Assembly (NCBI GenBank): GCA_001872285.1
Contig: MNXU01000038.1
Coordinates: 125,635 to 172,638, forward strand
Origin: Betaproteobacteria bacterium CG2_30_68_42
GTDB lineage: Bacteria > Pseudomonadota > Gammaproteobacteria > Burkholderiales > Rhodocyclaceae
Length of the DNA: 47,004 bases
Direction: 5' to 3'
Shown here: piece after piece, positions 1-9,433 of the stretch
Layout: each line of letters begins with the position of its first letter
Position numbering within the stretch: position 1 is the stretch's first letter
Position numbers and translations under genes: made by a program
Notes under the pieces: model-generated
Databases searched by the model: none
Seen by the model: only the letters and a program-made list of their open reading frames with translations
Told to the model about the DNA's origin: nothing

Positions 1-931
1 GCCCGAGCCACTCCGTTTCGATCCACTCCACTGTCCCGGAGAGATCGATGGCGGCCGCGAACTCGCGCAGCTCCGGAATGCGATCGACCGCATCGAGCGG
101 GATCGACACTCCGGGCGCGAACGCGGGCGCGAGCCGGTGGTAGCGAGCGCCGAGCATGCGCGCGCACTGGTAGTCGGCGATTCCCGCGGTGCCGTCCATC
201 ATCAGGCCGATCAGGGGTTTCGCCCACTGCGCATAGCCCCAGTCGAGCCTCTGGCCGCGGATGTGCACGAGCGAAGTCCCGGTGCCCAGCGACAGCAGGG
301 CGCAGTCCGCGAGCGCTGCGTGCGTGCCGGAGCGCGGATCGAGCGCCTGCGCGAGCGCACACATCGCGGGGTTGTTCGCATACACGCCGCCGTCGATGTA
401 GCCGTCGACCGAAGGGAAGAAGGTCGGCGCGGCGCTCGTATACAGCCCGACTTTCCAGGCGGAAAGCGCGCCGTCGCTGTCGGGCCCGGGAAAGTTGTGG
501 AACAGCTTGGGTTTCCAGCTCCGGCGCGCCTCGTCGTCCGACTCGTTGTCGAGGTCGAACGAGGGGATCAGCACGCGCCGGGACAGTTGCGCGAGCGTGG
601 TCGGCCCGAACACGCGCCGCAGCTCGCGCGCGAGATTGCGGATGTCGTAGTCGGCGCCGGCGATCTTGCCCAGATCGAGCAGGTCGTCGAGCCACGAATC
701 GTCGAAGATGTCGCGACCCTTCGTTTCGTAGAGTTCGCGCATGGCTCGCGGCGGCAGTCCGTGCGCGAGCCCGAGCGCGAGCAGCCCCCCGGTGGAGGTG
801 CCGGCGATGAGATCGACCGAATCGCGCCAGCCCGCGAGCCGCGGCTGTGCGTCGAGCCGCTCCAGAACGATCGCGGTCACCATCCCGCGGATGCCGCCGC
901 CGTCCAGCGAAAGGATGCGGTACCCGGCCAC
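1..931 (-). CDS. patatin-like phospholipase, C-terminus cut by window edge
   Basis: About 310 residues are visible and the frame is still open at base 1, so the C-terminus is missing. The GTG start at 931 is chosen because a GGAGGA Shine-Dalgarno lies a few bases upstream and the conserved domain begins at once. The patatin signature is complete: oxyanion-hole loop DGGGIRG (residues 10-16), nucleophile elbow GTSTG with Ser46, and catalytic Asp180 in DGGVYANNP. Family knowledge: Ser-Asp dyad lipid acyl hydrolases acting on phospholipids or acylglycerols. No signal peptide is seen, so a cytosolic or peripheral location is inferred. It starts 24 bases after fadH ends on the same strand, so co-transcription is likely; released fatty acids could feed beta-oxidation, which is inference. 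The true substrate is unknown. Confidence 0.85.
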   Translation of the reverse strand, partial: MAGYRILSLDGGGIRGMVTAIVLERLDAQPRLAGWRDSVDLIAGTSTGGLLALGLAHGLPPRAMRELYETKGRDIFDDSWLDDLLDLGKIAGADYDIRNLARELRRVFGPTTLAQLSRRVLIPSFDLDNESDDEARRSWKPKLFHNFPGPDSDGALSAWKVGLYTSAAPTFFPSVDGYIDGGVYANNPAMCALAQALDPRSGTHAALADCALLSLGTGTSLVHIRGQRLDWGYAQWAKPLIGLMMDGTAGIADYQCARMLGARYHRLAPAFAPGVSIPLDAVDRIPELREFAAAIDLSGTVEWIETEWLG

Positions 932-955
932 GTCTTCCTCCGCTTCGAGACGCCC

Positions 956-3888
<2,933 letters not shown>

Positions 3889-3958
3889 GGCCGGTCTTGT
3901 CCGTCACGGGGAGCGCGTACGCTACCCCGAAGCCGTCCAATCATCAAGCGAGGCGCGA

Positions 3959-4549
3959 ATGAGCGATACACCGATCAGCCGCTATCCCGTACCCGCCCTC
4001 AACGAACTGCCCGAGGACATCCGCAATCGCATCCTCGCGGTCCAGGAGAAGTCGGGTTTCGTCCCCAACGTCTTCCTCGCGCTCGCCCACCGTCCCGACG
4101 AGTTCCGCGCCTTCTTCGCCTATCACGACGCGCTGATGGAGAAGGAGAGCGGGCTCACAAAGGCCGAGCGCGAGATGATCGTGGTCGCCACGAGCAATGC
4201 CAACCAGTGCCAGTACTGTGTGGTGGCGCACGGGGCGATCCTGCGCATCCGCGCGAAGAATCCGCTGCTCGCCGACCAGGTCGCGGTCAATTACCGCAAG
4301 GCCGACCTCACGCCGCGCCAGAAGGCCCTGCTCGCCTTCGCGATGAAGGTGTGCCTGGACTCGGCCGAGATCTGCGATGACGACTTCGAGCGGCTTCGCG
4401 GGCACGGTTTCTCGGACGAGGACATCTGGGACATCGGCGCGGTGGCCGCCTTCTTCGGCCTGTCGAACCGCATGGCCAACCTGACCAACATGCGCCCGAA
4501 CGACGAGTTCTACCTCCTCGGGCGCATGCCCAGGGCGGCCAAGGCCTGA
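3959..4549 (+). CDS. AhpD-like / carboxymuconolactone decarboxylase family peroxidase-related protein
   Basis: 196 residues starting at the ATG at 3959, with a GCGAGG ribosome site just upstream; the frame stays open further upstream but without homology. The redox motif of the AhpD superfamily is present: Cys84-x-x-Cys87 with His91 in the stretch QCQYCVVAHG. The length and the PNVFLALAHRP segment fit the 'uncharacterised peroxidase-related enzyme' subgroup. Family knowledge: an all-alpha fold in which the Cys pair plus a nearby His act in thiol-dependent peroxide reduction. No signal peptide, so cytosolic. It is transcribed divergently from the dienelactone hydrolase gene and convergently with the cytochrome gene that ends the sulfur array (11 bases between them). 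The physiological electron donor cannot be read from the sequence. Confidence 0.85.
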   Translation: MSDTPISRYPVPALNELPEDIRNRILAVQEKSGFVPNVFLALAHRPDEFRAFFAYHDALMEKESGLTKAEREMIVVATSNANQCQYCVVAHGAILRIRAKNPLLADQVAVNYRKADLTPRQKALLAFAMKVCLDSAEICDDDFERLRGHGFSDEDIWDIGAVAAFFGLSNRMANLTNMRPNDEFYLLGRMPRAAKA

Positions 4550-4559
4550 GCGCCAGGCC

Positions 4560-5213
4560 TCAGCGGCCGCGCGCGTAGAAGGCGATCAGCGCCGCGATTT
4601 CGGGATCGCCGAACGGGTTGGCGTGCGCGCTGCGGGTATCCCCGCGCACGCCATTCAGCAGCCGTGCGGCGAACTCCTCCGCCGGCATCGTGCGGGCCAT
4701 TTCGAACAGGTTCGATGCCGGCAGCGCCACGTCGGCCGCGGGTGCGTCGTGGCAGCCGGCGCAGCTCTGACGGTGGATGGCTTCGGCCGCGCGCAGGCGC
4801 TGCGGGGTCGGCGAGGCGGGCAGGATCGTGCCGAGGTCGAGCGGATGGCTGCGGCGCAGCCGCGCGAGCGCCCCGCCCAGCGCATTCCAGTCGCGCCGCG
4901 ACAACGCCTCGCGCATCCCGGCCACGACCGCAGGGTCCGCGCCGGTGCGCCGCAGCAGCATGGGCAGCGAGGACAATGCCCCGGCGAGCCGTGCGCGCAC
5001 GCCCTCCAGGCGGCGCGGCGGCACGCTCGCCGCGACGAGCGTGCGCAGGTCTCCCGCCATCACGACCAGCTCGGCGCCAAGCCTGCGGCCGTGCTCGTCC
5101 TGCGCGCTCGCCGCTGCGGCGGTCAGTGCAACCGCAGCCGCGAGTACGGCGAGCGCGCGGGTACCTATTGCAGCTTGACCTTCTGCTCGACCGGATTGCC
5201 CTTCATGGTCCAT
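4560..5213 (-). CDS. exported c-type cytochrome-like protein, one haem site
   Basis: 217 residues. A charged N-region is followed by an Ala-rich hydrophobic signal segment (about residues 18-38) ending in ASAQ. There is one haem c site, CAGCH at residues 151-155, in a C-terminal cytochrome c domain of about 65 residues; the preceding 110 residues are helical and match no family I can name. The ATG at 5213 lies 49 bases inside the upstream rhodanese gene. It is kept because no in-frame ATG, GTG or TTG lies between it and the signal segment, so translation is probably coupled to the rhodanese. It is the last gene of the sulfur array. Inference: a periplasmic electron acceptor for sulfur-compound oxidation by the neighbouring proteins. 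A distal haem ligand could be a Met near 172-177 but is not certain. Confidence 0.75.
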   Translation of the reverse strand: MDHEGQSGRAEGQAAIGTRALAVLAAAVALTAAAASAQDEHGRRLGAELVVMAGDLRTLVAASVPPRRLEGVRARLAGALSSLPMLLRRTGADPAVVAGMREALSRRDWNALGGALARLRRSHPLDLGTILPASPTPQRLRAAEAIHRQSCAGCHDAPAADVALPASNLFEMARTMPAEEFAARLLNGVRGDTRSAHANPFGDPEIAALIAFYARGR

Positions 5214-6100
5214 TCGATCATGGAACCGTCATACATCCGGACCTTCTTGTTGCCCATCAGCTCGCTCGAGACGAACCAGCCGACCGAGGCCCAGTGGCCG
5301 GAGTTGCAGAAATTGATCTGCTCGCCACCGGTGGGGACGCTGGCGTGCTTGTAGAGCTGCGCGAGCTGTCCCTTGTCGCGGAAGCGGCCGCCGCCATCGA
5401 CCGTCAGCCAGGCGTTGGGCAGGCTCTTCGCGCCTTCGATCGTGCCTGCCGATGTCGCCTTCGGGTGCCGCGTGATGCCGGCGTAGTAGTCCTCGGGCCG
5501 GTTGTCCACCAGGAGCATGCCTGCCGCCTTGGCTTTCTTCATGTCCTCCATCGTGACGATCATGTCCTTGCGCACGTTGGCCTTGAAGGTCTTCGGATCC
5601 GCCTTGGCCGCGCCGGTCGCGAGCGGGAACTTCTTTTCCTTGACGAGCGCGAGATAGCCCGCCATGCCGCCATCGAGGATGGAGACGTTGTCGTGGCCGA
5701 GCACCTTGAAGGTCCAGTAGACGCGCGTGCCCATGCCCATGTCGGAGGAGGACATCCCCGGCGGCACCAGCACCACACGGGTGTTGTTGTCGATGCCGAG
5801 CCGGCCGATCATCGCGGCCAGCTTGGTGAGGTCGACCGGAAGCATGTCCGGCACCTTGTCGGCGCGCTCCTCGCGCCAGCCATCCTTGCCGTATTTGCTG
5901 TTCACCGCGCCCGGGATATGGCCGCGCAGGAAATCTGCCGGGCCGCCGAAGTCGATGAACACCACCCCCGCCTTGCCTGCGTTGGCCGCCGCCCACTCGG
6001 GGCCGACCAGGGGATCCGCGGCCACCGCCTGCTGCCAGGCAGCCACCAGCAGCATCAGCGCCGCGCCGAACAGTTTCGCGAACCACGATTGCCTATCCAT
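5165..6100 (-). CDS. exported two-domain rhodanese (thiosulfate sulfurtransferase-like)
   Basis: 311 residues with an N-terminal signal peptide (hydrophobic residues about 9-27, cleavage near AVAADP). Two rhodanese domains follow: a structural one (about 30-160) with the GHIPGAVN motif, and a catalytic one (about 185-300) with the active-site loop CNSGHWAS, Cys265. Family knowledge: such proteins carry sulfane sulfur as a cysteine persulfide and transfer it from thiosulfate or polysulfide to an acceptor. The start is secure because a strong GGAGGAGG Shine-Dalgarno lies about 5 bases before the ATG. It follows the 61-residue gene by 18 bases and overlaps the cytochrome gene. With a signal peptide it should act in the periplasm, unlike TusA and the DsrE-like proteins, which look cytosolic. 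That makes the array span both compartments. Confidence 0.9.
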   Translation of the reverse strand: MDRQSWFAKLFGAALMLLVAAWQQAVAADPLVGPEWAAANAGKAGVVFIDFGGPADFLRGHIPGAVNSKYGKDGWREERADKVPDMLPVDLTKLAAMIGRLGIDNNTRVVLVPPGMSSSDMGMGTRVYWTFKVLGHDNVSILDGGMAGYLALVKEKKFPLATGAAKADPKTFKANVRKDMIVTMEDMKKAKAAGMLLVDNRPEDYYAGITRHPKATSAGTIEGAKSLPNAWLTVDGGGRFRDKGQLAQLYKHASVPTGGEQINFCNSGHWASVGWFVSSELMGNKKVRMYDGSMIEWTMKGNPVEQKVKLQ

Positions 6101-6118
6101 CGTTTCCTCCTCCGTGCG

Positions 6119-6304
6119 TTACAGGGTCACCACCAGATCGGAAGCCAGGATCTCGGCCAGCAGCCGGTCCCAGTCCTCCTCGCCCATGCCGGCGCGCGCG
6201 CATTCGATGCGCACGACCGCATGTTCCGCTGCCAGGGCGTCCAGCGCCGCGCCCACTGCGGGCGCATCCGGGAACAGCCTGGTTTCGAGCGCGACGACCT
6301 TCAT
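6119..6304 (-). CDS. 61-residue protein of the sulfur array, unknown function
   Basis: A short cytosolic-looking protein with one cysteine (Cys35, in RIEC). I do not recognise a family. Its C-terminus, ASDLVVTL, closely resembles that of the upstream DsrE-like protein, RSDAVLSI, and both are preceded by an amphipathic helix containing LA. It could therefore be a shortened relative or the third subunit of a DsrEFH/TusBCD-like complex, which would match the usual three-subunit arrangement; this is inference from a few residues. It begins 10 bases after the 92-residue DsrE-like gene stops and ends 18 bases before the exported rhodanese gene. Codon use is like its neighbours. Confidence 0.6.
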   Translation of the reverse strand: MKVVALETRLFPDAPAVGAALDALAAEHAVVRIECARAGMGEEDWDRLLAEILASDLVVTL

Positions 6305-6314
6305 CGCCCGCCCC

Positions 6315-6593
6315 TCATATGCTCAGCACCGCATCCGACCGGACGATGGCGGCAGCCAGTGCCGCGCTGTCCAGCCAGGGCAGTTCCTCGGCCATTTCCG
6401 CCACCGTGGTGCGCGGTTCGATCCCGCTCAGCTCCAGCAGTTCCGCCATGGCGGCATTGGCCTCGCTTTCCTCCACCGGTCCGGTCATGAACACCAGATC
6501 CACCCGGTGGCCGAAGATGGTCAGCCCCGCGGCGACCCGCATCGCCTCCGCATGATCCCGCCGGGCCAGCACCAGGATCGCCTTCGTTTCCAT
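6315..6593 (-). CDS. DsrE family protein, no cysteine
   Basis: 92 residues from the ATG at 6593, starting METKAILVLARRDH. The pattern of a beta strand, a helix containing AMRVAAGLTIFGHRVDLVF, then another strand is the DsrE/DsrF-like fold. Family knowledge: DsrE-type proteins of the DsrEFH and TusBCD complexes accept persulfide sulfur from TusA on a conserved cysteine. This copy contains no cysteine, so by itself it cannot carry sulfur; a structural subunit role is inferred, as for the non-catalytic members of those complexes. It lies 17 bases after the 96-residue DsrE-like gene and 10 bases before the 61-residue gene. Confidence 0.75.
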   Translation of the reverse strand: METKAILVLARRDHAEAMRVAAGLTIFGHRVDLVFMTGPVEESEANAAMAELLELSGIEPRTTVAEMAEELPWLDSAALAAAIVRSDAVLSI

Positions 6594-6610
6594 GTCCGCC
6601 GTCGGCCGGG

Positions 6611-6901
6611 TCACAGGCTCACGGTCCTCGCGGCGTGTCCCATCAGGGCGCTGTTGTCGGTCTGACTTCCCAGCTCCACCGGACAGGGTCGCGTTCCGCA
6701 GAAGCGGTGCCAGGATTCCCCGCATGCGACCGCCCGCAGCGCGCCGGCCACCGCGGCCCGCACTGCCGGATCGTCCAGCATCCGCACTCCGTCGAGTGTG
6801 AAGAAGCAGGCGAAGCCGCGTCCCGCCCGGGCGCAGGCTCCGGCCAGGCCCGCCAGGATGCGCGCCGAGTGCACGCTGCTCACATGAATGAGGAGATCCA
6901 T
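6611..6901 (-). CDS. cysteine-rich DsrE-like protein
   Basis: 96 residues from the ATG at 6901, which overlaps the stop of the upstream rhodanese-like gene by one base (TGATG), so the two are translationally coupled. The N-terminal strand LLIHVSS, the helix ILAGLAGACARAG and the strand FACFFTLDGV fit a DsrE-type alpha/beta fold. Five cysteines are present (23, 32, 60, 68, 73), three of them in a compact segment VACGESWHRFCGTRPCP. Inference: this is the sulfur-carrying partner of the cysteine-less DsrE-like protein encoded next. Family assignment is by fold pattern and context rather than by a strong motif. No signal peptide, so cytosolic. Confidence 0.65.
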   Translation of the reverse strand: MDLLIHVSSVHSARILAGLAGACARAGRGFACFFTLDGVRMLDDPAVRAAVAGALRAVACGESWHRFCGTRPCPVELGSQTDNSALMGHAARTVSL

Positions 6902-7863
6902 CAGCCACGCCCGCACCGGCCGACTCCGAGCCCTGCCGCGAAGGCGATCGCCGCGAGCCCGAGCGCACCCATCAGTGCGCCGGCAGTGAGGCTTCCGGGC
7001 GAGGTGGGTGCCGGCGGAGCGGCGGTCACCGCGGCCGCGGGCCGATGCACGGCCTCGGGGTAGCTCACCGCGTCCGCAGGCCAGTCGCCGTGGGCTGCCC
7101 ATTCGGCCCATCCTTCCGGATATACGCGTGCATCCACACCATGACCGGCCCGCAGCAGCGTGAAATAGGCGATGCCTTCGAGCGCGTCGTGGCCGTAGGC
7201 CACCGATTTGCCCTCGGGCAGAGTCGCCTGCCCGGCGGCTGCGCGCAGCTCCGCCGCGGGCAGGCTGATCGCCCCGGGCAGATGGCCGGCCCGGCTTGCG
7301 CGGGCGATCTCCCCCCAGTATTCGGCGCTCGCGCGCCCATCCAGCAACGCAGGCAGCGGTTTCGCCGCTGCCAGCTCGGAGCCCATCACGACCAGGGCGT
7401 CGCGCATCGGCGCTTCGAACACCACCGCCCTGGCGAAGTCCCGCGGCCGGCCCGCTCCCGCGGCAGTCCCGGCGGCGAGCAGACGTGGCACCGGTTCGGT
7501 GAGCACCCGCACCTCGCGCTGGCCCGCCAGATGGAGCAGCCCGGCGACAAAGTCCCGCGCCGTCGGCTCCTCTCCGATGACCAGCACCGATTCGTCCCCC
7601 CGCAGCCCGGCCGTGCCCAGCAGCCACAGGATGTCCCGCCAGCTCGCCAACCGGCGGTGGGGACCGAGGAAGTCCGCGGCCGGCAGGCAGCGCGCCCCGC
7701 TCACGGTGCGCCCCTCGCAAGCGGCGCGGGGCCGAACATCGACGATCACCCGTGCCGCAGCGGAATCCATCGCCCGCACGTAGGAGAAGCCGGCCTCGCC
7801 CGCGGCGGCCGACACGCCACCGGCCGCGAGCGACAGCATCAGGGCACCCGCCCCGCGGATCAT
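6901..7863 (-). CDS. membrane-anchored rhodanese-like protein lacking the catalytic cysteine
   Basis: 320 residues. It starts with a probable signal peptide (about 1-22), then has two rhodanese-type halves (VDVRPRAACEG near residue 43 and LLDGRASAEYWGEI in the second) with the typical GHLPGAISLP motif. It ends in a hydrophobic segment (about 288-314) finished by GRCGRG. The second-domain loop where the active-site Cys should stand reads VAYGHDALEG: a glycine near 224 replaces it, and the first-domain loop has no Cys either. It is therefore predicted to be inactive as a classical sulfurtransferase. The start at 7863 directly abuts the stop of the 90-residue gene. Inference: a scaffold or docking protein held in the inner membrane and facing the periplasm. 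The terminal Cys in GRCGRG is the only plausible reactive residue near its tail. Confidence 0.75.
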   Translation of the reverse strand: MIRGAGALMLSLAAGGVSAAAGEAGFSYVRAMDSAAARVIVDVRPRAACEGRTVSGARCLPAADFLGPHRRLASWRDILWLLGTAGLRGDESVLVIGEEPTARDFVAGLLHLAGQREVRVLTEPVPRLLAAGTAAGAGRPRDFARAVVFEAPMRDALVVMGSELAAAKPLPALLDGRASAEYWGEIARASRAGHLPGAISLPAAELRAAAGQATLPEGKSVAYGHDALEGIAYFTLLRAGHGVDARVYPEGWAEWAAHGDWPADAVSYPEAVHRPAAAVTAAPPAPTSPGSLTAGALMGALGLAAIAFAAGLGVGRCGRG

Positions 7864-8136
7864 TCAGCAGCCACCGAAACGCTTGACGGCGGCCGGGGCC
7901 GCGCCCGGCGCTGCCGGCGCCGGCGGATTTTCGATGTAGTAGGCCACCAGCTCGATCACCGGGACCTTGCCGAACCCTCCGCCCAGGTCCACGTCGGGGA
8001 GTTTTTCGGCCGGCACCGGGATCTCGCAGGTCTCCAGCGTCCCGCGCGGCAGCGCGGCGTAGGGGAACGCGAGGGCGGCCGCCAAGGCGCTGGCCGCCAA
8101 GGTCGCGAGACAGAAGATAACGCTCGTCCGGGCCAT
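7864..8136 (-). CDS. 90-residue exported or anchored protein ending in Gly-Gly-Cys
   Basis: The N-terminal 24 residues form a signal peptide or membrane anchor (hydrophobic SVIFCLATLAASALAAALAF). The remainder holds Cys37 (TCEIP), a glycine-rich turn DLGGGFGKVP, then a low-complexity Pro/Ala linker that ends in VKRFGGC with Cys90 as the final residue. I do not recognise a family. The flexible linker with a terminal GGC resembles in outline the swinging arm of SoxY, whose C-terminal GGCGG binds sulfur intermediates, but nothing else in the protein looks like SoxY. In a sulfur-transfer array, a persulfide-carrying arm is a reasonable inference. It abuts the following rhodanese-like gene (stop and start codons adjacent) and follows the 30-residue gene by 5 bases. 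Confidence 0.65.
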   Translation of the reverse strand: MARTSVIFCLATLAASALAAALAFPYAALPRGTLETCEIPVPAEKLPDVDLGGGFGKVPVIELVAYYIENPPAPAAPGAAPAAVKRFGGC

Positions 8137-8141
8137 GGCGC

Positions 8142-8234
8142 TCAGGCGGAATCGCTCAGGAAGGCGAGGAACATGGCGCCGAAGGCGACGGCGAACAGGA
8201 CGAGTTGCGCGAGGGTCTCCAGGTCAAGGCTCAT
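8142..8234 (-). CDS. 30-residue membrane microprotein
   Basis: The ATG overlaps the stop of the preceding gene (ATGA at 8231-8234) and the TGA stop is 5 bases before the next gene, so it fills an otherwise unexplained 90-base gap in the operon exactly. The product starts MSLDLETLAQ, continues with a single hydrophobic helix rich in Leu, Val, Phe and Ala (about residues 8-26) and ends LSDSA. It contains no Cys. Single-helix microproteins of this size often act as accessory subunits of membrane complexes (CydX and CcoQ/FixQ are known examples), but the sequence resembles neither. Its partner could be one of the YeeE/YedE halves. It is too short for usual gene callers; support is the coupling, spacing and hydropathy. 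Confidence 0.55.
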   Translation of the reverse strand: MSLDLETLAQLVLFAVAFGAMFLAFLSDSA

Positions 8235-8443
8235 CGCCGCGCTCCCTTGTAGTGTTGCGCCAGGTCGTTCAGCCGCAGCGGCTCTCCGGTCACCGGATGC
8301 GACACCCGCGACGAGAAATAGGGCACCCCGTCTGCACTCCTGCGCATGCTCTCCGGTGGCTGGAGGTAGATATAGGCCAGCGCGCCGACGGCCGCGATCG
8401 CCGCGGCGGTCACGTAAAGGCGCATCAGTAGGCGCGCAATCAT
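8231..8443 (-). CDS. 70-residue single-helix membrane protein, unknown
   Basis: The ATG at 8443 is chosen because it follows the TusA stop by 5 bases; the frame extends upstream but only antisense to or overlapping tusA. The protein has one transmembrane helix (about residues 9-28, YVTAAAIAAVGALAYIYL) and a soluble tail of about 40 residues, VSHPVTGEPLRLNDLAQHYK, which by the positive-inside rule probably faces the periplasm. I do not recognise the family and it has no Cys. It overlaps the 30-residue microprotein by four bases. The context suggests a small component of the sulfur import or relay machinery. Confidence 0.65.
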   Translation of the reverse strand: MIARLLMRLYVTAAAIAAVGALAYIYLQPPESMRRSADGVPYFSSRVSHPVTGEPLRLNDLAQHYKGARR

Positions 8444-8448
8444 CGCGT

Positions 8449-8757
8449 TCAGTCCTTTCGGATGAAGACCTGCCAGCAGTGCCCGGCCTTCACCGTTTCC
8501 AGATGCGTGGCGTTCAACTCGTCGCACATGGGGGGCAGGGCTTCCACCGAGGACGGGTTGTCCACGATGACTTCGAGCACCTCCCCGGGCCGCAGTTCGG
8601 CAAGCGCCTTCTTGGTCATGAGCTGGGGCCGCGGGCAGGAGTCCCCGATGCAGTCCACCTGGCGCGCCAGGCGCACCACGCTCCCATCGCTCAGCCTCGC
8701 CTCGGCGGCGGGCGTCGCTACGCTCTCCTTCGCCTTCTTCGATCCGAACAGTCCCAT
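8449..8757 (-). CDS. tusA: TusA-family sulfur carrier protein
   Basis: 102 residues, somewhat longer than E. coli TusA (81) because of an N-terminal extension that starts MGLFGSKKAKE. The family signature is present: CPRPQLMTKKAL with persulfide-carrying Cys41 in the CPxP motif, preceded by Cys36. Family knowledge: TusA proteins accept sulfane sulfur on this Cys and pass it to DsrE-type partners or use it in tRNA thiolation and sulfur oxidation. The ATG at 8757 is 4 bases after the YeeE/YedE stop. The placement next to the two permease halves fits fused or clustered YeeE/YedE-TusA pairs seen in many bacteria. The symbol is given at family level; it need not be the tRNA-thiolation orthologue. 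Confidence 0.9.
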   Translation of the reverse strand: MGLFGSKKAKESVATPAAEARLSDGSVVRLARQVDCIGDSCPRPQLMTKKALAELRPGEVLEVIVDNPSSVEALPPMCDELNATHLETVKAGHCWQVFIRKD

Positions 8758-8761
8758 CGCT

Positions 8762-9430
8762 TTACCCCCTTCTGCTCGCAAGCACCTTGACCTTCGGCTC
8801 CGCCGGCGGCGTCTCCAACGCGTCGGCGGCTGCCGCCTGTTCATGCCGGACGTGCTGGGCCATCTCCTTGCGCAGGATCGCGCGGTAGATCCCGAACAGC
8901 ACCGCCACCTGAACCAGCCCGAACGCGATCGCGGGGATTCCGAGCTTGTCCTGCAGCGTCCTCGCGTTGGCGAAACCGAGCTGGAGGGCCGGCAGGTTCG
9001 GCTCCCCGGTCATCGAAGCCGGCGCGGGAGGCCAGTAGTTCCACGACCAGGCGATCGAGAACAGGAACATGCCGATGAAGGTGCACACGAGCGCCCAGAG
9101 CGCACCGACGTTTCCCTCGCCGGTCTTGACCCAGGTCGAGACCGTGCACGCCCCGGCGAGAACCATGCCGATGCCGAACAGGAACAGGCCGACGAACTGG
9201 TTCGCCCCGACATCGAAATCCAGCGGATGGCCCGCGCCCAGCGTCATGAAACCCGTGAAGCCGATGGTGAGGATCATCATCGCCACCAGCAGCGCCTTGG
9301 TGTTGCGGTAGCTCTTGAACAGGATGGCATCGCGCAGCGCGGCGGTGTTGCAGAAGCGCGAGCGCTGCACCAGCAGGCCGACCACGGAACCGAAGATGAA
9401 CGCCACCACGCATTCGGCGATCGCAGACAC
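8762..9430 (-). CDS. YeeE/YedE family transporter, C-terminal-type half
   Basis: 222 residues with five or six hydrophobic helices. It contains the family landmarks QRSRFCNTAALRD (Cys27) and GIGMVLAGACTVSTW (Cys95). Family knowledge: YeeE/YedE proteins, of which thiosulfate transporter TsuA is the characterised member, move thiosulfate or sulfane sulfur across the inner membrane through a line of conserved cysteines. Here the usual single polypeptide (about 350 residues) is split, with the other half encoded upstream by the gene ending at 9434, 3 bases away. The C-terminal tail (about 185-222) is hydrophilic and cytosolic by prediction, close to where TusA could dock. Half-size pairs of this type are sometimes called PmpA/PmpB; I do not assign those symbols. 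Confidence 0.88.
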   Translation of the reverse strand: MSAIAECVVAFIFGSVVGLLVQRSRFCNTAALRDAILFKSYRNTKALLVAMMILTIGFTGFMTLGAGHPLDFDVGANQFVGLFLFGIGMVLAGACTVSTWVKTGEGNVGALWALVCTFIGMFLFSIAWSWNYWPPAPASMTGEPNLPALQLGFANARTLQDKLGIPAIAFGLVQVAVLFGIYRAILRKEMAQHVRHEQAAAADALETPPAEPKVKVLASRRG

Positions 9431-9433
9431 GCG

